This document shows positions 25,647-34,509 of a stretch of 64,000 nucleotides of DNA, piece by piece. A program made the position numbers and the translations under genes. The DNA is from Sphingomonas flavescens (GTDB lineage: Bacteria; Pseudomonadota; Alphaproteobacteria; Sphingomonadales; Sphingomonadaceae): assembly GCF_030866745.1 (NCBI RefSeq), contig NZ_CP133016.1, positions 1,908,001-1,972,000 on the forward strand. The letters run 5' to 3'. The notes beneath the pieces are model-generated. The model was not told where the DNA came from. It made no database searches and saw only the letters and a program-made list of their open reading frames with translations. Every line of letters begins with the position of its first letter. The first letter of the stretch is position 1.

Positions 25647-26935
25647 TGGTCGATCACCCTCGACCAGGCGGGGTCGGATCCGTCCTGCGGGATGGTCATC
25701 ACCCGTGGCTGGCTGCCGTCGAGCGCGACGCGCGCCAGGCCAGAACGCCCGCCCGCGCCGGCGCGCTGGAATATCAGTTCCCGACTGCTCGCCGCCCAGC
25801 TGGCACCCTCGTCGGCCGGCCCGTTGGTCAACGCCCGCTCGCCAGTCCCGTCGGGCTTGATGATCCCGATGCTTCGCCCATTCTGCGCGCGGCGGGTAAA
25901 GGAAATCCACTTGCCGTCGGGACTCCACTGCGGCGCGGCATACCATCCGCTGCCGAAGCTGATCCGGCGCTGGCCCGTGCCGTCGGCATTCATCACATAA
26001 AGCTGTTGCGATCCGCTGCGGTCGCTTTCGAAGACGATCTGGCTTCCGTCGGGGGAGAAGCTCGCGCTCGTATCGACGCCCGGCGCTGTGGTCAGGCGCT
26101 GCGCCGCGCCGCCCTGCGCGCCGACCACATAAATGTCGGCATTCGGTCCGCTCATCATCGAGAAGGCAATCCGGTTGCCATCCGGCGAGAAGCGCGGCGC
26201 AAACGTCATCGCCTCGGTGTTCAAGACTGGCCGCTGGTTGCCGGATGCGACATCGATGATGCGGACGGCGGGCCGGCCATCGGCGTAGCTGACGAATGCG
26301 ATCTGCTGCACCTTTGGCCCGATGTCCGGGGTCAACACCATGGCGCCGCCCGCGGTGAGATAGCGGTGGTTGTAGCCGTCACTGTCCATCAGCGCGATGC
26401 GCCGCGTGCGGCCGTCGCCGACGCCGCTTTCGGCGACATAGGCGATCTGCGTGTCGAACATGCCCGGCGCCCCAGTGATCGCGGTGTACGCCAGGCCCGA
26501 GCACTTATGCGCGGCGCGGCGCCAGTCGTTGGCGCCGACGATGAAGCCCTTGCGGCCGAGCTCGCGCCCCTTCTGCGTGTCGTAGACGTAGCAGCCGACC
26601 GTCAGCCGCCCATCCGACCGTGACTGGACGAAGCCGGTCACCAGCGCCTTCGCCCCCGCCGAACGCCACTTGGGGAAACTCGGCGCGGTGACTTCGGGAT
26701 AGGAATAATAATCGTCGCGGTTGGGCTGCAGCGGCATGACTTCCGCGGTCTGGCGCAAGTCGGTCTCGATCAGCTGGGTGACCTGCCAGCCGAGCGCCAG
26801 CATCTCATTCCCGCGTGAGCCGCTGTCCGGGCTCGTCAGCGGCGGGATCGCAATCACTGTCGCCGTCGGGTCGGGCGATTGCGCCACGGCTGCGGAGCCG
26901 ATCCCCAACATCAGTAAGGCAAGAAAACGTGTCAT
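25643..26935 (-). CDS. tolB: Tol-Pal system translocation protein TolB
   Basis: A periplasmic protein of 430 residues with a signal peptide (MTRFLALLMLGIGSAAVAQ). The N-terminal TolB domain (LIETDLRQTAEVMPL) is followed by a six-bladed beta-propeller with WD40-like PD40 repeats: FSPDGNRIAFSMMSG, FSPDGSQIVFESDRS and WSPDGKWISFT. TolB docks Pal and helps outer-membrane constriction in division, and it is the target of some colicins. The ATG at 26935 overlaps the ybgC stop. It is flanked by ybgC and an OmpA-domain gene, but tolQ, tolR and tolA are missing from this spot. Confidence 0.95.
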   Translation of the reverse strand: MTRFLALLMLGIGSAAVAQSPDPTATVIAIPPLTSPDSGSRGNEMLALGWQVTQLIETDLRQTAEVMPLQPNRDDYYSYPEVTAPSFPKWRSAGAKALVTGFVQSRSDGRLTVGCYVYDTQKGRELGRKGFIVGANDWRRAAHKCSGLAYTAITGAPGMFDTQIAYVAESGVGDGRTRRIALMDSDGYNHRYLTAGGAMVLTPDIGPKVQQIAFVSYADGRPAVRIIDVASGNQRPVLNTEAMTFAPRFSPDGNRIAFSMMSGPNADIYVVGAQGGAAQRLTTAPGVDTSASFSPDGSQIVFESDRSGSQQLYVMNADGTGQRRISFGSGWYAAPQWSPDGKWISFTRRAQNGRSIGIIKPDGTGERALTNGPADEGASWAASSRELIFQRAGAGGRSGLARVALDGSQPRVMTIPQDGSDPAWSRVIDQ

Positions 26936-27387
26936 CACTTCGTCGTAATCGCCATGAACTTTTCGACCCAATCCTTCGGCTGCCGGCGCGGGCGCCCGCC
27001 TCCATCGAGGAAGGCGGCAGTAACCGTCGCGTCGGTCAACAGTTCGGTCCCGCGCATGACTCGCTGATGAATATCGACCGAGGATGCGCGGACCTGTTCG
27101 ACCGTGCTGACGACCAGCAGGTCGTCGCCAAGCCGCGCCGGCCGGCGATATTTGATGTTCACCTCGACAACCGCATAGGCGCTGCCCGAGCGGCGCAGCT
27201 CTTCCGCCTGATCGACGCCGACCGCGCGGACCATGTCCGATCGCGCCCGCTCCATGAATTTTAGATAGTTGGCATAATAGACGATGCCGTAAGCATCGGT
27301 GTCCTCGAAATAGACGCTGAGCGCGAAGCGGTGCTCCGTGCCCTGGAAGCCGCCGCGATAGGGTATGTCGAGGTTGTTCTCGGCCAT
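26935..27387 (-). CDS. ybgC: Tol-Pal associated acyl-CoA thioesterase YbgC
   Basis: A 150-residue hotdog-fold thioesterase. The catalytic signature YFEDTDAYGIVYYANYLKFMERAR matches the YbgC family, with the essential aspartate in DTDAYG. It hydrolyses short or branched acyl-CoA esters in related organisms. The start at 27387 (MAENNLDIPYRG) was preferred to one seven codons upstream. It overlaps tolB by one base, so the pair is co-transcribed. ybgC usually opens the tolQRAB-pal operon. Confidence 0.93.
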   Translation of the reverse strand: MAENNLDIPYRGGFQGTEHRFALSVYFEDTDAYGIVYYANYLKFMERARSDMVRAVGVDQAEELRRSGSAYAVVEVNIKYRRPARLGDDLLVVSTVEQVRASSVDIHQRVMRGTELLTDATVTAAFLDGGGRPRRQPKDWVEKFMAITTK

Positions 27388-27428
27388 CGCCGCCGCTCTA
27401 GCGGCCAAGGACTCATGCCGAAACCCCG

Positions 27429-27473
27429 CTTGACTCCCGTGTAACGCAAAGGTTACAAGTAACCCATAGGTTA
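27429..27473 (+). promoter_or_regulatory. promoter overlapped by two tandem palindromes
   Basis: A plausible sigma-70 type promoter has -35 TTGACT (27429-27434) and -10-like TACAAG (27453-27458), 18 bases apart. Two related palindromes overlap it: GTAAC-N6-GTTAC at 27440-27455, and GTAACC-CATA-GGTTAC, which is perfect, at 27458-27473. Their centres are 18 bp apart, close to two helical turns. The XRE-type regulator encoded in the operon below is the obvious candidate to bind here. Confidence 0.55.
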
Positions 27474-27486
27474 CAAAGGGGCGACG

Positions 27487-28014
27487 ATGAACGATTATTC
27501 GATCGGACTGGTGGCTGGCGTCGCGATCGGCGCCTTGATCATCCTGGTCTTCAAGCTGCGGAATCGCGGCAGCCTCGAAACCTCAGCCGAAAAGGCCGAA
27601 TATCTGACCAGGCAACGGGCGCGGATGCTGCCGGTATTGGCCATCCTGCTGATCACGCAGCAAGGCGCGTTCCTAAGCTCCACAGATGACGGGCGTACCG
27701 TCGACCACGTGAAGATCGCGGCGTGGGTGGTGATGGCCGCCATCGTCCTGCTCGCGCTGGTAACCGGGGGCGGCTGGGCGTTTCCCAAGCAGGTCCGCGA
27801 CCTTGCCAATGACGAATCCACGCAGCTTCATCGCCTGCGGGCCATGCGCCTCGGCTTCATCAACGCGATGCTGACCTGCTTCCTCCTCTACGTGCTCGGC
27901 ATGTTCACCCCCGTTCCCGGCCGCGACGCGATTCACATCGTGACGACCGTCGGACTGGCCTCCGCACTGATCTCCTTCGCCGCGCTGGAGCGCCGCGCGC
28001 TGCGCAATGCCTGA
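27487..28014 (+). CDS. membrane protein co-transcribed with an XRE regulator
   Basis: A 175-residue protein with about four membrane helices: an N-terminal one (LVAGVAIGALIILVF), LPVLAILLITQQGAFL, AAWVVMAAIVLLALVTG, and later LGFINAMLTCFLLYVLG and GLASALISFAALE. AAAGGGG stands close before the ATG. No catalytic motif is seen. The downstream HTH gene overlaps by 8 bases. Small membrane protein plus XRE pairs recur in bacteria, and the membrane partner's role is generally unknown. Confidence 0.8.
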   Translation: MNDYSIGLVAGVAIGALIILVFKLRNRGSLETSAEKAEYLTRQRARMLPVLAILLITQQGAFLSSTDDGRTVDHVKIAAWVVMAAIVLLALVTGGGWAFPKQVRDLANDESTQLHRLRAMRLGFINAMLTCFLLYVLGMFTPVPGRDAIHIVTTVGLASALISFAALERRALRNA

Positions 28015-28216
28015 GCGGCTTGCCAATAGTCTCAAGGAACGCCGGACCGAGCTTGGCCTCACCCAGGCCGAGCTCGCCGAGCGCGTCGGCGTCACGCGCA
28101 AGACCGTGAACACGGTCGAAAATGGCGTCTTCACGCCGTCGACGATCCTGGCATTGAAACTGGCCGAGGCCCTCGACCGTACAGTCGAGCAGCTGTTCCA
28201 GATTATCGAGGACTGA
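28007..28216 (+). CDS. XRE-family small helix-turn-helix regulator
   Basis: A 69-residue Cro/CI-type protein consisting of little more than the HTH: LANSLKERRTELGLTQAEL, RVGVTRKTVNTVENGVFTPS, ILALKLAEALDRTVEQLF. It belongs to the short YozG-like group. It overlaps the upstream membrane gene by 8 bases and so is probably translationally coupled to it. The two palindromes before the operon are good candidates for its operators. It ends with a 14-base tail-to-tail overlap with the DUF3089 gene. Confidence 0.9.
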   Translation: MPERLANSLKERRTELGLTQAELAERVGVTRKTVNTVENGVFTPSTILALKLAEALDRTVEQLFQIIED

Positions 28217-29333
28217 TTGCTTCGACCGTGCGGATCAGGTCGCCCTGCGCTTCCTGTATGTCAGACAGGTGCATGCCCCAGCCGGGCATGAACATGTTCA
28301 TCAGCCCGACCTCACCGCCGATGCGGTCGGTCCATTTCTCGCCGGGCTTATGGTTGGTGCGGATCGACAGATAGCCGCGCTGACCGTCGTTGACGCAGCG
28401 CGCCGAGACGAGACCCTCCGTGCGTAAATACGGGCTCGGTGGCGCACCCTCGCTCGACCAGGTGATAGGACCGCCGGGCACGGGGAGTGTCGAGCGGCTG
28501 AACCAATAGCTATCGAGCGGCGCCCAATCCGTCGAACCCGGGCGCGCCGGATTGACGCACCCGACGGTCATTCCGGGCTTGTCCGCAATGCCGAACAGCG
28601 CGCCCACCGGCGGCACATTCTTCTCGCGAAAGCTGACCCAGCTCATCACGCAGCCAGTCTGGCCGACGCGACTGCAAAGCGGCGTCTTCTTGAAGGTGCC
28701 GCCGACCAGCTTGCCCTGCGGGACGAGGACGTTGAAACCGGGGATGATCGCCAGCTTCATCCGCGCAGCGACGGCCGGATTGGTCTCGATCTCCTTGGAG
28801 ATCAGCGTCTGCAGCATCAGGCTGCCCTGGCTGTGGCCGATCAGGACGAACGGCCGGCCATTATTCCTGGTCGCCAGGTAATTGCGCCACGCCGAGACGA
28901 CGTCGCTGTACGCCAGGATTCCCGCCGCCGTGACATCAGCGCCGGCAGCGGCGGCGGCCACTGCGCCCAGGGTCATCTGACGGTAAATCGGTGCGTAGGT
29001 CCGGCAGACCCCGGCGAACCGCGAGAATTGGGTCTGGACGGCGCCAAGTTCCTCGCTGGCGTTAAGGTCGCTGTTCATGCCCTGATCGCGAGACACGGTC
29101 GGATACACGTAGAAACAGTCAACCGGCGGATCCTTGGCAACGACGCTGAGACCCGTCGAGCCATATCCGTTCGGGTTCAGCGCGGTTGTCGGCAGCGGCT
29201 TGGCACAGGTGTCGGCCCGTCCCGGCAGGCAAAGCCATGATGCCGGCTTGCTGTAATCGGGCGCGGTTGGCGCAGGCTGGGCGGACGCCGGAGCCGCAAA
29301 CGCGGCGGCGGCGAGCAACAGTATTTGACGCAT
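28203..29333 (-). CDS. DUF3089 lipase-like exported hydrolase
   Basis: A 376-residue alpha/beta hydrolase-fold protein with signal peptide [20 protein letters not shown]. The DUF3089 features are DCFYVYPTVSRDQG, CRTYAPIYRQMT and the nucleophile elbow LIGHSQGSLMLQ. The family is related to lipases, but its substrate is undetermined. A catalytic histidine is probably near the C-terminus (PGWGMHLSDIQ). It starts on the last base of the ruvB stop (TAATG), so it is likely in the same transcript. Confidence 0.85.
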   Translation of the reverse strand: MRQILLLAAAAFAAPASAQPAPTAPDYSKPASWLCLPGRADTCAKPLPTTALNPNGYGSTGLSVVAKDPPVDCFYVYPTVSRDQGMNSDLNASEELGAVQTQFSRFAGVCRTYAPIYRQMTLGAVAAAAAGADVTAAGILAYSDVVSAWRNYLATRNNGRPFVLIGHSQGSLMLQTLISKEIETNPAVAARMKLAIIPGFNVLVPQGKLVGGTFKKTPLCSRVGQTGCVMSWVSFREKNVPPVGALFGIADKPGMTVGCVNPARPGSTDWAPLDSYWFSRSTLPVPGGPITWSSEGAPPSPYLRTEGLVSARCVNDGQRGYLSIRTNHKPGEKWTDRIGGEVGLMNMFMPGWGMHLSDIQEAQGDLIRTVEAISPR

Positions 29334-30376
29334 TATTTGGACGCAGCTCCCTGATCGAACAGTCCGGACTGGCTACCTTGCGGCATGGGCAGGCCAAGGT
29401 GGGCGTAGCCGCGGCCGTTCAGGCAACGCCCGCGTGCCGTGCGGGCGATGAGGCCAAGCTGAATGAGATAGGGCTCTATCACATCCTCGATCGTGTCCCG
29501 CGGCTCGGACAGGCCAGCCGCCAGCGTCTCCACGCCGACTGGCCCACCGCCGTAGAGATCAGCGATCATGCCGAGATAGCGGCGATCCATTGCGTCCAGC
29601 CCCAGCGCGTCGATCTCCAATCGCGACAGCGCGCGGTCCGCGACAGCGGCATCGATTTCGTCGGCGCCCGCAGCATGGGCGAAGTCGCGCACGCGGCGCA
29701 GCAGGCGACCGGCGATCCGAGGTGTCCCGCGCGACCGCCGGGCAATCTCCCGCGCGCCGTCAGCGGCGATCGCAGCACCGAGCAGTCGCGCCGCACGGCT
29801 GACGACCAGCTCCAGCTCTTCGACAGTATAGAAGTTCAGGCGAACCGGGATGCCGAAGCGGTCCCGAAGCGGGGTTGTCAGCAGGCCCTGCCGTGTAGTC
29901 GCGCCGACCAGGGTGAAGCGCGGCAGGTCGATCCGCACCGAGCGCGCCGAAGGACCTTCGCCGATCATCAGGTCGAGTGCACGATCCTCCATCGCCGGAT
30001 AAAGCACTTCCTCGACTGCGGGATTGAGCCGATGGATCTCGTCGATGAAGAGGACGTCGCCGTCCTCGAGGTTGGTCAGCAGTGCCGCCAGATCCCCCGA
30101 TTTGGCGATTACCGGTCCGGAGGTCGCGCGAAAGCCCACGCCCATCTCGCGCGCCAGGATCGCCGCCAATGTCGTCTTGCCCAGGCCCGGCGGGCCGTGG
30201 AGCAGTACATGGTCCAGCGCCTCGCCGCGCGCCTTGGCGGCGCTGACGAACACCCGCAGGTTCTCGCGCGCCGCCTGCTGGCCAATGAACTCGTCGAGGC
30301 TCTTCGGCCGCAGCGCCGCGTCGGCGTCTTCGCTGGTGCGCTCGGGCGTGGTGATGCGGGCGGGGTCGGTGGCCAT
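29333..30376 (-). CDS. ruvB: Holliday junction branch migration helicase RuvB
   Basis: RuvB is the AAA+ motor of the RuvAB branch-migration complex. Walker A is [10 protein letters not shown] at residues 61-70, Walker [12 protein letters not shown] at about 107-117, and sensor 1 is [10 protein letters not shown]. The C-terminal winged helix ([21 protein letters not shown]) is complete, for 347 residues in all. ruvA is nearby on the same strand (31960-32550) but separated from ruvB by an oppositely oriented dipeptidase gene and the GFA gene. Confidence 0.98.
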   Translation of the reverse strand: MATDPARITTPERTSEDADAALRPKSLDEFIGQQAARENLRVFVSAAKARGEALDHVLLHGPPGLGKTTLAAILAREMGVGFRATSGPVIAKSGDLAALLTNLEDGDVLFIDEIHRLNPAVEEVLYPAMEDRALDLMIGEGPSARSVRIDLPRFTLVGATTRQGLLTTPLRDRFGIPVRLNFYTVEELELVVSRAARLLGAAIAADGAREIARRSRGTPRIAGRLLRRVRDFAHAAGADEIDAAVADRALSRLEIDALGLDAMDRRYLGMIADLYGGGPVGVETLAAGLSEPRDTIEDVIEPYLIQLGLIARTARGRCLNGRGYAHLGLPMPQGSQSGLFDQGAASK

Positions 30377-30442
30377 CGGACGCCGTTGATTCGCAGATGG
30401 ATTGGCTTACGACAAGCGTTCAGCGCGAAGGGAGGGGGCTCC

Positions 30443-31567
30443 ATGAAATTCGACCGGCGGACCATGATCGCAGGCGGCTTGGCGACGTTGGCGGGCGCTC
30501 CGGCATTCGCGCAGCGACGGCCGGCGCCATCCAGCTGGTTCGACCGCGCGATCATCATCGACGCGCTTGGCGGGACCGGCGACCCTTATGCGCCGAACGA
30601 CTGGATGCGAATGAGCGATCGCGCCTGGGCGGAAACCGTCGCGACCGGGGTGACCGTCGTTCGCGACACCGTCCTGCCGGTCGGCAACACCGCCGACAAC
30701 TGGGGTGACTTCAAGAGCAATATCGACAGCCGGCGCCAGTTGTTCGCGGCCAATCCCGACCGTCTGATCCTGATCCGATCGAGCGCCGACATTCTGCGCG
30801 CCAAGCGCGAGAAGAAGTTCGGCGTCGTGCTCGGCACGCAGGATACGTCGATGGTCGGGCCGGTGCTCGACCGGCTGGCGGAGATGAAGAAGGACGGCGT
30901 CATGACCGTCCAGCTTACCTACAACCTCCGCAACCTCAGCGGCGATGGGTCTCTCGAGCCTGCCAACTCCGGCCTGTCCAATCTGGGTCGCAAGACGATC
31001 GAGCGCATCGAGGCGGAAAAGCTGCTCCTCGATCTGTCCCATGGCGGTGCTCGAACGATCGAGGAGGCCATCGCCTTCGCCAAGCGGCCGCTGGTCATCA
31101 GCCACACCGGATCGCGCGCGTTGATGGACCATCCGCGCAATACATCCGACGCGTCAATGAAGGCGGTGGCGGACAAGGGCGGCGTCGTCGGCGTCTATTT
31201 CATGCCCTACCTGCGTGCCGACATGCATCCGGCCGCCGCCGACGTCATCGCCCATGTCGAGCATGTCGCAAAGGTGGTTGGCGAGGACCACGTCGGGATC
31301 GGCACCGACAATGGCGTGCTGCCGACCAACATGGACGCGGCGAGCAAAAAGCGGATGGATGACTGGCAACGCGAGCGGATCAGGCTTGGGATTGCCGCGC
31401 CGGGGGAGGCGGTCGGCGTCTATCCGATGGTCGCCGACTACGACAGCGTCGACCGCTACCGCCGCTTCGCTGCCGACCTGCAGAAGCGCGGCTGGTCGCA
31501 GGCGCGGCTCGAAAAGCTGATGGGCGGCAACTTCCTGCGCGTCTATCGCGACGCCTGGGTCGCCTGA
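30443..31567 (+). CDS. M19 (membrane dipeptidase) family protein, metal site altered
   Basis: A 374-residue exported protein. The start at 30443 has GGAGGGGG upstream. The signal peptide MKFDRRTMIAGGLATLAG contains a twin-arginine pair, suggesting Tat export. The renal dipeptidase fold is supported by LLLDLSHGGARTIEEA, LVISHTGSRAL, GVVGVYFMP, VGIGTDNG and the C-terminal MGGNFLRVYRDAW. The usual first metal motif HxD near the N-terminus is replaced by IIIDALGG, and the bridging glutamate region reads VVLGTQDTS. So catalysis may differ or be lost. It lies between ruvB and ruvA on the other strand. Confidence 0.85.
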   Translation: MKFDRRTMIAGGLATLAGAPAFAQRRPAPSSWFDRAIIIDALGGTGDPYAPNDWMRMSDRAWAETVATGVTVVRDTVLPVGNTADNWGDFKSNIDSRRQLFAANPDRLILIRSSADILRAKREKKFGVVLGTQDTSMVGPVLDRLAEMKKDGVMTVQLTYNLRNLSGDGSLEPANSGLSNLGRKTIERIEAEKLLLDLSHGGARTIEEAIAFAKRPLVISHTGSRALMDHPRNTSDASMKAVADKGGVVGVYFMPYLRADMHPAAADVIAHVEHVAKVVGEDHVGIGTDNGVLPTNMDAASKKRMDDWQRERIRLGIAAPGEAVGVYPMVADYDSVDRYRRFAADLQKRGWSQARLEKLMGGNFLRVYRDAWVA

Positions 31568-31570
31568 CGA

Positions 31571-31963
31571 TCAGTCGTAATGATCGGCTGCCTCGATGGC
31601 CCCGAGCCAGGGCTGCTTGCGCGATTCGTAGACGGAATAGTTGATCTTCGCGAAATAGGGATCGTCGAACGCGCCGAGTGGGATGGCGACCAAATTCTCG
31701 TCCCCGGCCAGATAATAAACGTCCGACCCGCAGTCCGGGCAGAAGTGGAAGGTCGCTACAGCGCCGCTGTCGCCGGCTTTGGCGAAGCTCCCCGACCGCC
31801 CGTCGATGCTGACCTGATCTGCGGGAAAGCGAACCTGCACTGCGAATGCGCTGCCCGATCTTTTCTGACAATTGAGGCAGTGACAGACCGACGTGCGGAC
31901 CGGCTCGCCGGCGGCGGTGGCGCGGAGTTGCCCGCAGCGGCACGAGGCGGTGCGCTTGGTCAT
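31571..31963 (-). CDS. GFA-family zinc protein
   Basis: A 130-residue protein of the GFA family (glutathione-dependent formaldehyde-activating enzyme fold, also CENP-V). The zinc cysteines are [16 protein letters not shown] and FCPDCGSDV. The reaction of most members is unknown, and the family name should not be read as a function. The ATG overlaps the ruvA stop by 4 bases, so it is transcribed behind ruvA. Confidence 0.9.
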   Translation of the reverse strand: MTKRTASCRCGQLRATAAGEPVRTSVCHCLNCQKRSGSAFAVQVRFPADQVSIDGRSGSFAKAGDSGAVATFHFCPDCGSDVYYLAGDENLVAIPLGAFDDPYFAKINYSVYESRKQPWLGAIEAADHYD

Positions 31964-32550
31964 CTTGCAGCTTTCTTCAGCGCCAGTCGCACCAACGCAT
32001 CGAGGGTCGCCTCGTTGCCGAGCTCGTCCTGAGCCGCGTTCACGGCGGCGCTGGCGTCGGCCGGCTTGAACCCGAGGTTGGCGAGCGCGGACAGCGCATC
32101 GCGCGCCGAGTTGCCGCGCGGTGCCGGTGCGATGCCTCCGATGGCGGCGACGCCGAGCTTGCCCTGCAATTCATTGGCAATGCGCGCGGCAAGCTTTGGG
32201 CCCACGCCATTGGCGCGACCGATCATCGCCTTGTCTTCCTGCGCCACCGCCCGCGCCAGCTCGTCCGGCGGGAGGACCGAGAGAATCGCCAGCGCTAGGC
32301 GCCCCCCCACGCCCTGGACGCTGGTCAACGTGCGGAACGCATCGCGCTCGGCCTGAGAGGCAAAGCCGAAGAGTGTCCATGCGTCCTCGCGCACCTGCAG
32401 TTCGGTTAGCACCAGCACCTGTCCGCCAACCGGTCCCAAGGCGTCGAGCGCACGCGTGCTGAGGTGCACCATGTAGCCTACGCCGCCGACGTCGATCACC
32501 GCGCTGTCGCTGCTCGTCTCCGCAAGCGTTCCCGAAAGTCTGGCGATCAA
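31960..32550 (-). CDS. ruvA: Holliday junction branch migration protein RuvA
   Basis: RuvA forms the tetrameric junction-binding core that loads RuvB. The TTG at 32548-32550 gives the family N-terminus (LIARLSGTL, read as M) and has GGGGA eight bases upstream. A longer frame to 32607 is not needed. Domain I ([14 protein letters not shown]), the HhH domain ([17 protein letters not shown] and [17 protein letters not shown]) and domain III at the C-terminus ([18 protein letters not shown]) are all present in 196 residues. ruvC is not in the window. Confidence 0.97.
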   Translation of the reverse strand: MIARLSGTLAETSSDSAVIDVGGVGYMVHLSTRALDALGPVGGQVLVLTELQVREDAWTLFGFASQAERDAFRTLTSVQGVGGRLALAILSVLPPDELARAVAQEDKAMIGRANGVGPKLAARIANELQGKLGVAAIGGIAPAPRGNSARDALSALANLGFKPADASAAVNAAQDELGNEATLDALVRLALKKAAR

Positions 32551-32653
32551 GCTGCGTCCCCAAGCTGCGTCGACGCGTATCTTTAAAGCGCCTCGGCCTG
32601 CGGACAAGCGCGCTTCATCGGCCGTTCAACGGCGATTTGCGAAAGGATTGTAC

Positions 32654-33136
32654 ATGATCGATCGTCGCTTTTTCCTTGGTTCCGCCGGCGTCGCGGCGGC
32701 ATCTATGATGCTGTTCGGCCGTTCCGGCACCGCCGCGCCCGCGATGCATTTCGCGGTCAATCACACGCCGGCCGAGTGGAAGAAGATGCTGGGGCCGCAG
32801 CGCTTCGCCATCCTGCGCGAAGCCTCGACCGAGCGGCCGTTCACCAGCCCACTCAACAAGGAGCATCGCCGGGGCACCTTCATCTGTGCGGGTTGCGCGC
32901 GCCCCCTGTTCGATTCCGCCACGAAGTTCGACAGCGGCACCGGCTGGCCCAGCTTCTGGAAGCCGCTGTCCGGCGCCGTCGTCACGCGCGCCGACCGCAG
33001 TTTGTTGATGGAACGGACCGAAGTCCTCTGCTCGCGCTGCGGCGGGCACCTTGGGCACGTTTTCAACGACGGCCCAAAGCCGACCGGCCTTCGCTATTGC
33101 ATGAATGGCCTGGCGATGAATTTCCGCCCGGCCTAG
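32654..33136 (+). CDS. msrB: Tat-exported peptide-methionine (R)-S-oxide reductase MsrB
   Basis: MsrB reduces the R-epimer of methionine sulfoxide in damaged proteins. The catalytic cysteine is in LRYCMNG near residue 152, and zinc is held by CAGC and CSRC. GTGWPSFW is the family signature. The protein starts MIDRRFFLGSAGVAAASM, a classical twin-arginine signal, so the enzyme folds in the cytoplasm and acts in the periplasm. It lacks a fused MsrA domain. AAAGGA is well placed before the ATG at 32654. Confidence 0.95.
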   Translation: MIDRRFFLGSAGVAAASMMLFGRSGTAAPAMHFAVNHTPAEWKKMLGPQRFAILREASTERPFTSPLNKEHRRGTFICAGCARPLFDSATKFDSGTGWPSFWKPLSGAVVTRADRSLLMERTEVLCSRCGGHLGHVFNDGPKPTGLRYCMNGLAMNFRPA

Positions 33137-33139
33137 CCG

Positions 33140-33463
33140 TCAGGCGACGATGCGCAGCTTCTCGCGCTTGCCGGGCGCCGCATAGCAAACCACGCCAAGC
33201 TCTGCTTGAAGGCGCGCCAGCTCCGCTTCCTTCGCCGCGCGAGCCGCATCGGCATAGCGCTGCTCGATCGCCGCTTCCTCCGCGGTTTGCTGCCGATAGT
33301 AGGAGATAGTGATTCGGTGTCCGAACACCTCGTCGCCTCTTAGGCGTAACTCGGCATGCGCCTCTTCCGGTAGCGCTGCCCGTATCTCCGTCAGTTTCGC
33401 GATGAGCTCGTCGATCGACGCATGGTCCGCAACGTCGACGAATTCCTTGACCCGCCTACCCAT
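33140..33463 (-). CDS. small cytoplasmic protein of unknown function
   Basis: A 107-residue protein. The ATG at 33463 (MGRRVKEFVDVADHAS) has GGGAGGG upstream. It begins with a compact alpha/beta part (SIDELIAKLTEIRAALPEEA, ELRLRGDEVFGHRITISYYR) and ends in a long alanine- and glutamate-rich helix, likely a coiled coil. There is no signal peptide and I do not recognise the family. It is convergent with msrB, 3 bases away. Confidence 0.7.
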   Translation of the reverse strand: MGRRVKEFVDVADHASIDELIAKLTEIRAALPEEAHAELRLRGDEVFGHRITISYYRQQTAEEAAIEQRYADAARAAKEAELARLQAELGVVCYAAPGKREKLRIVA

Positions 33464-33567
33464 GATTGACCCTCCCCAGGACCTCGGGCGTTCAAATACA
33501 AGGCGCGCGATTCGGTGTGCAATCGGCAATCGCATTTTATCCCCAGGGAAGTTTCGAAAGGGTTGTC

Positions 33568-34464
33568 ATGAATAAGACGATCGAGTTGATGGCCGGGCCG
33601 CTGCGGTTGGTCATCGACCCGGCGGTTGGCGGCTCGATCTCGGCATTCGAGTGGAACGACGCAGCAGGCGGCTGGCCTATCCTGCGCCGCTGTCCCAATC
33701 CGCTGGAGAAGGTGCTCGATGCCGCCAGCTTTCCGCTGGTCCCCTACGTGAATCGTATCCGTGACGGCCGCTTCACATTCCGGGGCCGCGAGGTCGCGAT
33801 CGAGCCCAACATGGCAGGCGACCCGAGTCCGCTGCACGGGCAGGGGTGGCTAAATTCCTGGGAGGTTGAAGAGCAGACCCAAGCTTCCGCGACCTTGTCG
33901 TTTCGCCACGAAGCCGGCGAATGGCCCTGGGCGTACGAAGCGCGCCAGCGGTTCAAGCTTGATGAGGGGGCGCTCAGCCTTGAACTCGACTGCCGGAGCC
34001 TGTCGGATACCCCGATGCCCTGCGGGCTCGGCTTTCACCCGTATTTCCCCTGCGGATCCGCTACCGTGCTCGACACGAACGTCGAAGTTGCATGGACCAT
34101 CGACGACAAAGTTCTGCCGGTTGAGCGCGTGCCGGCCACGGGTCGATACGACCTTCGCGAGCGGCGGATCTGCGGACAGGACTTGGACAACGGCTTCGGT
34201 GATTGGGCCGGCGAAGCGACAATCGTCGACTCGGCTTGGCCCTTCAGCATCCGAATGACTTCCGCGGACGCCAAGTTTTTCCAAGTCTACTCGCCGTCCA
34301 CCGGTGGGATATTCGTTGCTGAGCCGGTGTCTCACGCAAACGCGGCGCTCAATGCGCCGGAAAGCGAATGGCCCGAGCTTGGCATGCGCGTGCTCGCGCC
34401 TGGCGAGACGATGGATCTGTCGATGCGGCTGGCCATCGAGCCGCAAAGCGCGGCCTCCGGTTGA
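33568..34464 (+). CDS. aldose 1-epimerase (galactose mutarotase-like)
   Basis: A 298-residue member of the galactose mutarotase superfamily that interconverts sugar anomers. The start at 33568 has GAAAGGG nine bases before. Visible signatures are FPLVPYVNRIRDGRFTF, PSPLHGQGWLNSW, the catalytic histidine in LGFHPYFPCG and the late glutamate in FVAEPVSHANAAL. Whether it acts on hexoses or on hexose-6-phosphates cannot be told. It has no signal peptide. A tRNA-Ser gene follows after 45 bases. Confidence 0.9.
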   Translation: MNKTIELMAGPLRLVIDPAVGGSISAFEWNDAAGGWPILRRCPNPLEKVLDAASFPLVPYVNRIRDGRFTFRGREVAIEPNMAGDPSPLHGQGWLNSWEVEEQTQASATLSFRHEAGEWPWAYEARQRFKLDEGALSLELDCRSLSDTPMPCGLGFHPYFPCGSATVLDTNVEVAWTIDDKVLPVERVPATGRYDLRERRICGQDLDNGFGDWAGEATIVDSAWPFSIRMTSADAKFFQVYSPSTGGIFVAEPVSHANAALNAPESEWPELGMRVLAPGETMDLSMRLAIEPQSAASG

Positions 34465-34509
34465 AGCTTTCAAAAGGCCTGACTATAGCCCGCGCTCCTG
34501 AGCCGCTGC

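Noticed and set aside
29186..30442. Upstream extension of the M19-like protein across ruvB
   Set aside because: It runs antisense to ruvB. A ribosome site and signal peptide set the start at 30443.
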